Assembly: GCA_014621425.1 (NCBI GenBank)
Contig: JAANBB010000001.1
Location: 1 to 64,000, forward strand
Length of the DNA: 64,000 nt
Direction: 5' to 3'
DNA from: Cylindrodendrum hubeiense
Lineage: Eukaryota > Ascomycota > Sordariomycetes > Hypocreales > Nectriaceae
Shown here: positions 32,123 through 43,810 of the stretch, piece by piece
Numbering within the stretch: position 1 is the stretch's first letter
Layout of the letters: every line of letters begins with the position of its first letter
The notes under the pieces: generated by a model
The model's database searches: none
The model's input: only the letters and a program-made list of their open reading frames with translations
Told to the model about the DNA's origin: nothing
Made by a program: the position numbers and the translations under genes

Positions 32123-33566
32123 TTAAACAAACAGCGAGGAGCTGCAATAGGATGCAAAGTATCCACTGGCATCTGTGGTGGTAGATCCACTAGGGGTAGT
32201 AATGGCAAAGTAGCTCTGGCCTTTAGTACCCCCATTTACCCACAGCCACGTCAATGGGATGGCATCACCCTTGTTCATCCAAATCCGTACAGACCCGCTG
32301 ACATATGGCTCCGCAATTCGGCTCGCTTTGAAGTCGGCGTTGCCATCGTTCCAATCCCGATATGCTTTATCACCCGTCCACAGGTAGCCCCAGTTGTCAA
32401 TGTAGCTGCCACTCGACGAAAAGGTATAGTATCCGGTTTCCCGCGCAACAAAGAATCCGTTAAAAAGCATAGCTGCCTGGCCGGCGTTGAAGGACTGGCC
32501 GTCAGATAGTGTAAGGATGCTTGTACCTGATGGCCAACCCGCGGTACTAAAGGTTAACGATTTCAAGTTGCCCCTGAAATCGGGTGTCATTCCCTTGAAA
32601 AAGGTTGATGTGAAGCTGTTTGCTGAATCGGTGTTTCTAGCATTGTACGTGTGGGTGTACTTGCGGTAGGCGAGGCCGTTGCCGCTAGTGACGATTGATG
32701 TTGCAACGGCGTGGGCGGTAAGCGTGGTAGTGCTGGTAGTGGTGACAGTGGAAGTAGTGAGGCTAGTTGATACCAAAATATCGGTTTCGGTACTAATAAT
32801 TAATGTTAGTCGAACATGAAGCCAAGTATCATTCCATGAGCGGAATACCACCTACAGTTGAACAACTGGGATAACGGTATCTGTGGCAGTCACCACTACG
32901 GTTGTTGGAGTAGGAAAGTCGGTGGCAGTGACGGTGCTAGTTGGCGAGGGCACATTTAGGCATGAGCAGGCTCTGGAGACCTTGTATGAGTTCCAATCGT
33001 CGGGGATGGCGGTCGGTCTTGGGTCTTCATTATTGCGCCTCCTCAGAGTACCGACGGGCTCGCTAGCAGTGTAAGCGCCGTTAAGGCAGCCGATCCAGGA
33101 GGTAGAAGTGGTAGAGGTGATGGTAATGGAGACCGTCTGTGGCAGGAATAAGGGTTAATGATGCCTTTTAGTTAAATTTTGATCGGTTCCTACCTGGGTG
33201 TTGGTCTCAATAACGGTTTGCGTCTGTGTCGTGTGCTGGACATCTGTTTCTATGCTGGTGATCGCATCGCCGGTCACAGTCAAAATCTCGGTGTTGTACA
33301 CTTTGGAGGCATCCGGCGTGACAGTAGTGGTGCTTATTCATTATTAGAACAAATAATCTTCCTCCTTCTTTTATTGACTGGAACACTCACACAGTCGTGG
33401 TTGAAAGTCCTAGGTAGTTGGCGCAGAATGGCGTCGCGGCATCGTCTTGTCTCAGGCCATCGACAACAGCCGAGTTGAGGCGGCAGAACTGCTTGTCTGG
33501 ACAGGCATTGGGAGCCGCGAAGACCGCCAATGGCAGAAACGCCAGTAGGGAAAGTTCTTGACGCAT
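32123..33566 (-). CDS. Secreted GLEYA-type adhesin, 421 aa
   Basis: Exons 33566-33391, 33332-33194, 33136-32856, 32792-32123; the frame closes at 421 residues. MRQELSLLAFLPLAVFAAPNA is a clear signal peptide. A Cys-containing N-terminal part (CPDKQFCRLN) is followed by Thr/Val-rich low-complexity stretches (TTTVTPDAS, TSLTTSTVTTTSTTTLT) likely to be O-glycosylated. The C-terminal 160 residues form a PA14/GLEYA-like sugar-binding domain: FRGNLKSLTFS, FVARETGYYTFSSSGSYIDNW, WTGDKAYRDWN and IPLTWLWVNGG. Such proteins sit in the cell wall and bind carbohydrates. No GPI signal is visible at the C-terminus. The role is adhesion or fungal-fungal contact, by family. Confidence 0.85.
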
Positions 33567-35489
33567 TTTTGCTGATTCTGAACTGATACGTGAATTCGTC
33601 ACAGCATTACCGTTGAGAGGCGTCAAGAGGCGTCGACGCCGAAATGATGGACAGAGAGCATTATATTCCAGAAGTACCCCTGATGCGAACCTGCTGGACT
33701 TTCCCCGGTGGCGTACTATTTGTGGCGCTATCTCCTGGCGCAGCTGCGACTATTGATTTTCTAAGACGAATTGGGTAGCCGACAACATCTGAGAGCATAA
33801 AATTGGTTCTTAGCCCCGATCTAGTAAGTCTAGTGGATCAAGTTTTATTACTTCATTTGTCAGTGTGTCGCTCACCAGGCTTTGGAAGAACGTGATGGAC
33901 CAACCGTCTCGTCTGCCAACCCATTTAATTGATATCAAGTAAATCGTCCATCTTGAATAATCCTCACTTTGCCTGAGTGTTTCTATGAGAAGACATGCTG
34001 CGGAAATTAACCATCCGATCGTACGTAGCGACAGCCAATGACCTGAGATTATTTAACCGTAGCTGAGTGGGTCTTGTTACGGAAGCTAGTGCTAATACTG
34101 TTCGTATTTGAGTGTTTTTACGGAGTGCTCCGGAAAGACTAGCGTTAAGCTTGCTTCTTGATGGCGACTTCTAGCCGGTTGCCGATCAAATCTCCGCTAG
34201 TTACCTCGTATTGAGTCTTTATAATCACTGCACCCATAGCGCTTCGTCTTCTCATTGGCCCTCTCCCCATCGTCGTTCCGGATTCCGAAAACGCCCAGTC
34301 ACTGCTTCCATCCTTGCCTCCACCCTTTAACCCACCTCCCAACTCCCCAGAACAGATCAGAACAACAAGGCTACTGGACTGTTTATAACCCCCTGACCCC
34401 TGGCGCCAGAGAGAAGTACACATCTTGCGCCGACGGTTAACCACCCCGTCGCCCTATCCCAAACCCAGGTTGTTGGGGTGCAGGTGGATTATCCCGGGCT
34501 GCCAGTGGATTACCTTAACTATGGAACCTAGGGTATGGGGCTGCCTACGCCGCTACTGCATATTTCCCTTCTGGGGGGCCTTGGAGCAGAGCCATGTAGC
34601 ACTTGTACGTAGTAGTACAGCTTATTGTCCTCAGCGGTCAGCCTGGGTAAACTGGACCGCTTCTCCGGTATTCAGTGACGTCGATGTGGATTACATGTCG
34701 GTCCTAGTGCAGATTCGTATCCATATCATAGCGTGTTGGACCTGGGCTTCGATCTATTGTCGCTCTTGGCCTTGCCACTTACATCTAACCGACGACCTGA
34801 GACATCAAAATCACTCAACGAAGCCAACCTCTGGATTCTCACTATGAGATCTTTGTACAGCGCAATTAATTAAAGAAATTTGTATAGGAGTAGTAATCGA
34901 GTGATCGCTTAATGAGATGGGCAGGAAAGCTGACCCGGCAAAATCAACCACACCCACCAGCCGCAAAAATTGTCAGCTATAGGGTAGCGTAATTGATGTC
35001 GACCAAAATCCAGAAGATACACACACTATGCGATAAAGTCCAACAGATATGCCCTATAAGGACAGAGTCCGGCAGCTCTCTGAGCTCACGTGTCACCCCT
35101 GGCCAGTAAGTTATATCTACCTGATTAACTGAAACTGGAAGGGATTGTTCCAACCCGCGTAATCTTGCTCCGTGAGTTGACAGACGCAGGCCTTGATCAT
35201 CGTCAAAAGGCCTGTTTAAAGAAGACTTTTCAACGGTGGCCGTGCAAAATCGCCATCGCTTGTATATTCGAGTCGTGGAGCGAGGCATATGAGCGACCGC
35301 CCGTTTGAGCAGCCTTGTCGTGTCCGATATCGACGGTGCGGCAGTGAATCGATTAATACGACTAACCGATGGGGCCTAACACACATACACCTTGAAACTA
35401 CTATGAACAATTGGGTAATCAGTACTATGACCTCCATGCCCATGGTAAGCTCTACTAATGAATCAGACATTTATAGCATCTATTTAGTA
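33567..35489. other. Long intergenic region, no gene supported
   Basis: About 1.9 kb without a convincing gene. Frames at 34145-34444, 34425-34847 and 34977-35470 are short, overlap on both strands and lack domain patterns or splice partners. A degraded element cannot be excluded. Confidence 0.35.
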
Positions 35490-38400
35490 TTAGCGCCTCC
35501 AGCGCCCAGCAGCGGGACCTCCGCTCCGCCCCCGGCCCCGGCCTAAACTGTCGCCCCTGCCGCCGCGGCCGCCCCGGGGACCTCTCGCCGGCGCTGTCAT
35601 AGGTGGCGGCACCGCTCCTCTAAACTGTTTCGGCCTGCGAGGGGCAACCGGCTGTTGATGCTCGTACGGGTATGAGTAGTTGTCGTACTCGTCGACGTCA
35701 GCGTCAGGATCGTCGACGTAATCGGCGCCAGCTACCTCCTCTCCTCCCTCGCCGTAGTAGTTGTTCTGTTCTTCCTGCTCAGCTCCGTCCTCGTCTCCAT
35801 AAGCGTCACCACCCTCGCCATCCGCTTCGGTAACCCCATCGTCACCGGCTTCATACTCGTCAAAGGCGGCCGCGTCGCGCTCCATGTCGGCAGCAGCCAT
35901 GTCGGTGCCGTACTCGCCGCTGCCGTACGCGAAGGGGTCGTCCTGCTCAAAAAAGTCAGTTTCTGACGCCGTGGTGGTAGCCACGACCGTGGCCTCGGCT
36001 CTCAGTCTCCCCCCTCCTCCCCGCCTTGGCGCTGTTCTGGATCCGCGCCTTGCCGATGATGCTGGCGGTGTTGCGATGTGACGCCTCTGAGCCTGATGCG
36101 AACCCTGTGTGCTTCTCTGCGCTGCTACGGCCTTCTGCCGCGACGCAAAAGGGTTTTCTGCCTCTACCTCGAGGCCCCATTTGTCGTGTCTGAGTTTGAA
36201 GTCCTTGGCCCTCTGGATTGCGTCGACTCCCTGGACTTCCTTGAGATACTTCATGAACGAAAGATATGCCTTCGCCACAATCCTGAAGTGCTTCGAGGTC
36301 AGCTTGACCGTGACCATCTTCTTTTTCTCTACATTGGTCGCGGTCGGGTCTTCGCTAACGTTGACATAGCGCTGAGCCTCGAATTCTGCTAGCGCGAGGG
36401 CAGTTTGACAGGCGTTTCGAATTTGCCTCCCGTTCCAGTGAGCGGCGACATCGTTATCGTTAAAGTAGTTGATGACGAAGCCATTGATAATGGCCTCATC
36501 CATGTCTAGCTGAGCCTCGCCCCTCCCCTTCCTCTTCGCGAAGCGGGCTCTGATTCTGTCCAAATTGACCTTGAAGACTTGGAGGGTTGAAGGGAGGTTT
36601 AGGTGCGGGTAATATAGACTGATGTGAATGCGGGAAGTAAAGGCCTCATCGAAAGAGCCAACTCGATTGGTGGTCAGAAACAAGATGCCAGCGTAGTAGT
36701 CTAGCACGCGAAGAAAGACTGTCGAACAATAGTGTTAGCGATGCCAAAGACACGTCGTTTGGGCGCTGTATTAACGAGCGTACCAGCTACAAGGCTATTT
36801 CGATCAAAGTTTTCCGTTTTCCTCGACTCGAGAAAGACGTCAGCTTCATCAATAAGCAGAATGCAACCCCAACGGTTAGCCAAGGCGAAGTTGGTCTCAA
36901 GTCGATTTTCAACGTTCTCGGCTGTTGAGCCCAGGTCCCCTATAACATAGCGCAGGTCAATTAGGCGCCTTGATTCGCTCAATACGAGAAGCCTAACTCA
37001 CCACAGGTTATTTGGAATAGAGGCTTGTGGAAGTAGTTGGCAACACATTCTGTATCGCATAAAGATTAGTCCTAAATTTGATGAAGGAAAAAATGGGACG
37101 GAATGGAGGCGCACATACCCGCCGTCGTTGTTTTCCCAACTCCTGGAGCTCCATGTAACAGAATGATCAATCCCTTGCCTGGCAGACGTCTTTTAGCATT
37201 GGATCGCAAAAGTTATGCACACGAAATGTGGCCACTTACCTTTGCCGCGCACAATATCGACCTGGTCGGTATCTCCCGAGATTGATGCCTTGTCACGAAA
37301 ATGTTGCGTGACAAGACTCTCCACCACCTCGCGATGGCCCTTGGGCAAGACCAGCAGATCGAAGTTGTTCTCTTCTCTTATTGGTTGGATGTCAGTGAGA
37401 TCAAATTTGGCTACCCGCGATCGTCAGCGTTTTGCAGGACTGTCATCTAGGGAGAGGAGGCTGAGGATTCGAAACGGGTCTGGTCCACGATCAGGATCAC
37501 GAACTTACCCCATTTTCTGCTCCGAAGAATGAACCCATAGGCTCGGTAGCTCATAATCAACTTTTCGTCATCTCCTATGTAGCCCTCATCGTCCATGGCG
37601 GCCTTCAGAGGTCTGGAAATGATTGCTAGAGATGGCGTCCGTCCTTCTTGGTCATCCCACGAGAGCTGTTCCCGAAGGAAGCTGTCAGTGCGGTTTTTCT
37701 CCACGAAAGCATCGTCATGGACAATCTCTGTAGCACAGCATTCAGGAATGCACCCCTTGTCCTCATCATCGGAGCTCTGAGCTACTCTAACGTCGCGATC
37801 GCCTCGAGCTGTCGAAATGACGTGCTCGATCTTTGGTTTCGGGCCTAGACCTCTGTCGATAGAGAGAGCCTCCTCGAAATCTATTACTACCTGGCTATCG
37901 ACTTCCTCTCGCGTGTTCAGTGTGAGGCCCGAGTAGTGCATTGGCTGTACTCCGGCAACTGTGAGGAAAGTATCACCTCTTTTAATGAGAGTCTCCTTCA
38001 GATTCGAAGTCTTAGCAAAGCGGAAAGGAAAGACGGGCAGGGCGTTCACGTTTTTCTCGCCCTCGAAACGCGGAATCATGAAATTTTCTGAGACTGGACC
38101 GATGTCCTTACCGTCGAAGTCGATGTAGACACAGGATATGGTGATCGTAGAGTCTTCAAGCTTGGCCTTAGCATTGTCTCCCACGATGGCGAGCCAGTCC
38201 CGGGGCCGCTTGACCCTGTACTTGCCGCTGGTGACATTCACGACGCGGTATGCTTGTCGCTCTTCCTGATTAACGACAGAGTCCCCTGGCGCAAAAAGAT
38301 ACCAGATGTCTCCGAACGTCACGGTCTGGCATTTATTGCTGTTGAGATAAGCCAGTTTGTCCCCCAGGTCTTGGTTTATGAACTGGATGAGGCAGGAGAG

Positions 38401-39918
38401 ATCGTCGAGGGCAGCACGAGTATTGATGTAGATGTCATTTTCGATATCGTCAGAGGAGTCGGCGCTTTTTACGCTTTCGTCATCCTTGTCGTCCTCATTG
38501 TCTTCTTCATACTCGTCTTCCACTGTTGCAGTCTTACTGTTATCCAATCCACTCTCGGACCGTTTGTGGCCCCGACTCTTGTGTGTGGCCATGCTAACCG
38601 TGGCAGGCTTGGCAAACTTTGCCTCGAGCCTTGACTTCCACATCTGAATATCGTCCTTGTAAAATATGAGACTCCGGAAGGGCCTGAAAATAAGGACAGG
38701 TTTTTCGTCGTATGATAGGGTCACTCCTTGGATCTTGCTGAGGATTCGGAGTAGTGGTCTGGAGTTGATTCGGATGCGTTCGGGGAGCGGCGCCTGTCCA
38801 GGAGGAAGATCCTTCCCCCCTGTCGTTCGCTCGCTAGCGGACAGGACCTTTGGGGCAGCACTGTGGATGGGAGGATAATGCCGTCTCATTCTGTAGCCGA
38901 GCCAGGTAGGGATGGTGAATGTGATGTTCGGCTCGCCATCGAGCACATCGATTGCATACCTTTGCGGAGACAATACTCCAACGTAGCCAACATCGACAAA
39001 TCTCTGGAATTCAGCCCAAGAAGTCCGGTTGAGCTGTGGAATGTCAACCATGATTGTGATGGGGGCCTCCCTTTTCCTTGCGAACGCCAGAGGAAACTTT
39101 TCAATGCTGTGTGAGCTGTGGGGTGCTCTTTCTGTTGTTCTCTGACCAACCCCCCTCATCCATCTCTCCTGCGCCCACTTCAGCTTCATGTCCAAGTCTT
39201 CGTCGGCGCCGAATCTTGCGTAGAACTCCTCCGCCATTCTATTAACCCACTGTCGGTGGTCCATGAATGAGTTTATTTCAGATTTTCGCCGAGACGACCT
39301 GTTTTTAAGCATGACGCCGTGGTCCTTTATGTGTTCTTCACGGCCCATGACTTGATAGACCTCATCCCACTCCCCTTCTATTTCTTTAATGTCTTCATTG
39401 GTCATCACAGAGCGGAACCGTCGTTCAAACATCCGGATTCGAGCATCAAGTCGTCGTATCTGATCCTTCAAATCCAGATTTTCGTCCTCGAAGACGGGCT
39501 CCGGCTCCAGAGCAGTGTGCTCTTTCATGGCCCTCAGAAAATCGTCTCCTTTTTCAATGAACCTGCGGAGATGCATCGAGTCTCGCCGGTCGCCGGTTGG
39601 CGTCATGTTGCTCTGGTCCTCCGGAGCATCGCCATCTGACACGGATTCTGCCGTCATTGCCATTGGTGCCTTGACGTTGTCACTCTCATCGTGGGTGCCC
39701 CTGTCTGATGGTTCAATGTACGGAGCTTTGTTGTCCGAATTGTTTAGGAACGGGTTCTCCAGTATCGTATTTTGACCATCAGATGGACCAGACGACGTTG
39801 CCAGATCGCCCTTGACACTCGCGTTTTCAAGCTGTGGTGAGAGCGGCACGGCGGTGTGAGGCACTGTTACTGCCAGCGACTCAGGCTCCGGTACCAGGAC
39901 AAGTCGTTGACTAGCCAT
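35490..39918 (-). CDS. Large AAA+ ATPase with acidic and RGG-rich tail, 1357 aa
   Basis: Six exons: 39918-37509, 37410-37240, 37178-37119, 37049-37002, 36939-36784, 36718-35490, closing at 1357 residues. The first ~800 residues are a fungal-specific N-terminal region with coiled-coil segments (LKDQIRRLDARIRMFERRF) and an acidic patch; I recall such regions as DUF7025-like. The AAA core follows: Walker A LLHGAPGVGKTTTAE, Walker B ILLIDEADVFLE, sensor 1 LFLTTNRVGSFDEAF and the arginine-finger region SRIHISLYYP. The core is split by four short introns. The C-terminus is unusual: an Asp/Glu/Tyr-rich segment of about 120 residues and then RGG/GRG repeats (GPRGGRGGRGDSLGRGRGRSGG), a composition seen in RNA-binding, condensate-forming proteins. 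Its substrate is unknown. Confidence 0.88.
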
Positions 39919-40622
39919 GAATTTAGGTGATGCGAAAGACGCTCTTAGATTTGGGGGTAATTTGTAACATTACTGAGAAGAGTTTACTACGTAGAGTAGG
40001 GTCCTGCTATCTATTTCAGTTCCTATTCGAGGACGGAGGTATTTCCGATAGCAGACGGAGGTATCGCTGAGGTAAGAGAAAAGTGCTGCGATGATATGAC
40101 GTATATTGCTTTTCCTAGTCTAGATATTTCAGCTGTGAAGCCATTTACATCATTACCACTAATGATTGGATTGTGAAACGTTGCACTTTATGTATCAGCT
40201 GTCCCCAAAATGCAAATATTGCGTTCATCTGACCACTCCTGCATATTGAAGCACCCAATAATGAGGCAAGTCCCCTCACCTGAAAACCTGGGCTTCCCTA
40301 TATGTGATAGCATCGCTGCGTGATTGGGCTCTCGTCTGTGGTGAGCCAATTGGAGGTCTCTCCGGTATACTTCCTGCAGGCTGACGAGTCTAGTCGCAGG
40401 TGGGCGTTACTGTGGCGGATACAAATGGGATCCGTGCTGTCCGATGCCGATGGATGCCTTTTGTTTCGGCTACTCTCGAATGCCATAGACATACCCGTTT
40501 CTGTTCGGCTGCGAAGTCAAGTGCCAAGCTCAATTGCCCGAACAACGCCTTTCAATCGCGCCTAAGTGTTGTCTGGTCCGACTTGAATCGTGGCGAACAT
40601 ATTTGTTGTCGGCCCAGGTCGC
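39919..40622. other. Divergent intergenic region
   Basis: About 700 bp between the AAA ATPase start (minus) and the STAND-like gene (plus), so both promoters lie here. The first 300 bp are AT-rich. The plus frame of the next gene is open without an ATG from about 40590; nothing else is recognised. Confidence 0.4.
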
Positions 40623-42775
40623 ATGGCGAATACATCGACGCCAATACAGGGCATCCGAAAGCGGCCACCATCTGTGGACTTCATCGACAATCAACTACAC
40701 GAGTTCCACCCGGCTTTCGCAAGTCCCCGAATCCGATTCGACGCAGCCCTTGGTCGGTACGTGAGTCTTCCTCCAGACGGAATGGCGGACCCGAGGAGCC
40801 TCTACAAGTGCTCCCCGACGCTGGGTCGGCGACGCGGCAGACATTCTGGGAGGAAATGTTTCCAGCAGCCATTGCAAAGGTCCGGAGCGGCGAGGAGCCC
40901 AAGAAGCTGGCTAGCCGCGGCTTCAGTATCCGGCGCGAAACTGGCTGGACTGGTGTGCTCCGGATCCTCTACGCTGCCCGGGCACAGTATTGGAACTACA
41001 CGGGCTTCATAGGCTCGATAAAGAAGGTAACAAGGACATCTAATGAACACGCTACGGAAGCCAGAAACATTCTGTCGCTGCTCCCGCAAACGGACTACAC
41101 ATCCATTATCCACTCTGTGTTCAACGTAATCTTCGATGTAAATGCCCCGTCTCTGCCGCACATTGTCTGCCCTCTCGTTTCGACCTTGCTAATAGACGCC
41201 AATAATGCCAGGCAGCCAAGCGCACGGCCGATATAAGAAGCGATGTCGAAACAACGCTCCGTGACTTCCAAGAACAGCTTGGCGACGTCGAAGAATACGT
41301 AGCTATTTACGCTACTGGCCAGGCGGCGGATCCCAAGGTGAACGAAGCAGCTTTGAGCATATTGATTTCAATGCTGAAGTCAATTGAGTGGATTGTAGAC
41401 TTCTACATATCTTCAAGGGGTAGATTATGACTATTCATGCGCCCCAATTGCCTGTACGTTTGCTGATTCACATTACAGCCTGGAAGGCGTTTGAGTCGCT
41501 GCTCGAAAACTATAAGAGTCAACTTCGCAACGCCCTGCAGGAAATGAAAACTTACGAGGACGCCCTTCTTTCGAAGGTTCGAATTCTCCATTACCGCGAG
41601 GGACACGAAGTCCATTTGAAAGCATCAGAGGGTATGTCTGTGCTGCCTCCACGTGAGTCTATCTCCACAATCATGCTAACGCTTCTACGCCGAGCCTTAA
41701 GGTGCCGAGAGGCTATCGGAGCTTCAGAAAGGTCAGATCGAGGTTATCAGGGAGCAAAAACGAATGGGGAAGGCTCAGGAACACATGGCAAATGGATTCA
41801 TGGTTTTATTTAACGAGTACGAACGCAAAAAGGAGGGCGAGTACCCGGCCATACCTGTGCCATAAGCCGGCAACATACACTAACAAATACGAATCAGAGT
41901 CCCAGCGACTGCGTCATAGAAATCTCCAGCTTGAATCCCAGCTCCGGGACGAGAGAAGCAGGAGTCGGGGGCGCCTAGCACCATCTATACCGCCGATCAC
42001 GCAAGACGCGCTTCTTGACCTCCTCGACATGCCGCGGTTTGAGGAGGCAGACATGGCGCTCATCGCCGACGCGAAGGCTGACATCGACGGGCGGGACCAA
42101 GGTCAGGTCGAGCAGCTCGTATCAGACGCCAAGTTCCGGCAGTGGGCAGTCGATCCCAGGTGCCGCGAGCTGCTCGTGCACGGCCATCTCAGGGGCGACT
42201 TCCGTGTCTCAGCTATCTCGCAGTTCAGCGCCGTACTCGTAGAAAACCTTCGCAATGTACCAAACTTCCGAACCGTTGTCTTCATCTGTAGCGAGCACCT
42301 GTGCCCCGACGACCCTGATGCAGGTGGGACCAGCCTTATCAAGAGCCTGATTGTACAGCTCCTCGACCAGCAGGACTTCAACTTCTCTACGATCAGCCAG
42401 AAGATTAAGATTCCGCTACTCAAGAGCAACGATATTCATCAGCTGTGCCTGCTCTTCCTGTGGCTCGTCCGCCAGCTTGACAAGAAGCTGTCACTGTTTA
42501 TCGTCATTGACAGTATCAACAAATACGAGTCACCCGAATACCTAGAGGGAAGGCATGTGTACAAGGTACTTCTCGACGTCCTCAAGCTCACAGCTCGGAA
42601 GGAAAGAGTTCCGCAAGTCAAGATCCTCCTCACAAGTCCAACCGATACAGTCAAGGTTCGGGATGCCTTTAATGAGAAGGATATTTTATCCATGTCAGAT
42701 GTGCCAATTGAGGGTAGGGGACTTGACGAGGAGCGGTTTGGAACAAATATCGGCAATACGCTCTTTGAGAGATAA
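40623..42775 (+). CDS. STAND-like protein with degenerate nucleotide-binding core, 622 aa
   Basis: Best model: 40623-40760, 40799-41137, 41212-41419, 41479-41631, 41702-41856, 41900-42775. The frame holds throughout at 622 residues, but the first intron (38 bp) is very short. The N-terminal half reads like the fungal STAND N-terminal helical domain (TFWEEMFPAAIAKVRSG, FNVIFDAAKRTADIRSDVE). A coiled coil follows (SQRLRHRNLQLESQLRDER), then an NTPase-like part: ALLDLLDMPRFEEADM, ELLVHGHLRGDFRVSAIS, TVVFICSEHL, LSLFIVIDSINKYE and QVKILLTSPTDT. Walker B-like and sensor-like strands are visible, but the P-loop position has no GKT/S. ATP binding is therefore doubtful. No repeat domain is attached. 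Function unknown; similar proteins accompany NLR genes. Confidence 0.7.
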
Positions 42776-43810
42776 CTCGTGACAGACGCAAGAACTTGGT
42801 GCCATATGACAGAATATGTTCGTTACCATCATCTAATAATGGATTAAGAAAGATTGCTAAGAGTAAACTAGTATTCTTTTAAAAAAAGACTTTTTTATAA
42901 ATGTACTGCTGTTGGAAAAGTAGACTAGTACCGTATATAAGTAGAGATTCACTGCTGAGAATTTGGATTCACAACCTACCAGTTTAGAAAGCACTTCTGG
43001 CAAATTATTTAAATATTATAGTCTGTTGGGTAATTGAGTTATTTAATTAAGACAAGGCCCATCCTCGTATTTTCGTATGATTATTGAAGGGGAAATAAAT
43101 GATACAACGGAACAGTGTTAACAAGGGGGAGATAGGAAAAACGAGGTAATTGATTTACTTGTTGTAGAGCATTAAATGAAACAATTAATAAGAATACGCA
43201 AATAAGAGCCGCTGCGGCAGCGAAACTGGAGAGAGCTTCAAAGATACAACAAGGCATAAAGTGATGACCGTGAGAAGAGCCAAATATTAACACTGAACAC
43301 ACTAAACCACCCCCAGCCACTGTGATAAAACCCAGCGTAGATTAGCTGTCTCTTTTTCTAATAGGATATGCAGGTATTAAGAGCACAGCTGGAGAAAAAT
43401 ACAGTAGAAAGTAAATAATATACATCTTAAGTTAAATGGTCTGATCAAGAAGTAATGACATTGTTAAAGATTTGATAGTACTGGGCAAAACTAGTATATA
43501 CATCCATAAACAGTATTTATACTTTCATATTTCCTATTCCCATTTCCCAAGTAGAAATTCAAATCATTTTAAAAGAAAGCTGTTCACAAATCACATTACA
43601 CACGTATCTTATATAAGTATCTTCTGATGAATATCCTATATTATTATATAGCCTCACATATTATGATGGAAAAAAAGGAAAAGAACTCTTACCATAGAAT
43701 ACGGTGAAATTGAACTTAGAAAAGCAAGATGGTAACCGAACTATAGATTGCTAAAACTTAGCCTATATATCAATGCCATTACCAATCTCCCCCATAGTTT
43801 CTATGAACGT
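42776..43810. other. AT-rich intergenic region
   Basis: About 1 kb, clearly AT-rich compared with the flanking genes, between two 3' ends. On the minus strand 43320-43081 a 79-codon frame encodes a hydrophobic segment (SSFAAAAALICVFLLIVSF) without its own ATG; it could be a lost exon or chance. No gene is called. Confidence 0.35.

Noticed and set aside
34145..34847. Overlapping ORFs on both strands
   Set aside because: Compositionally random, no splice partners or motifs.
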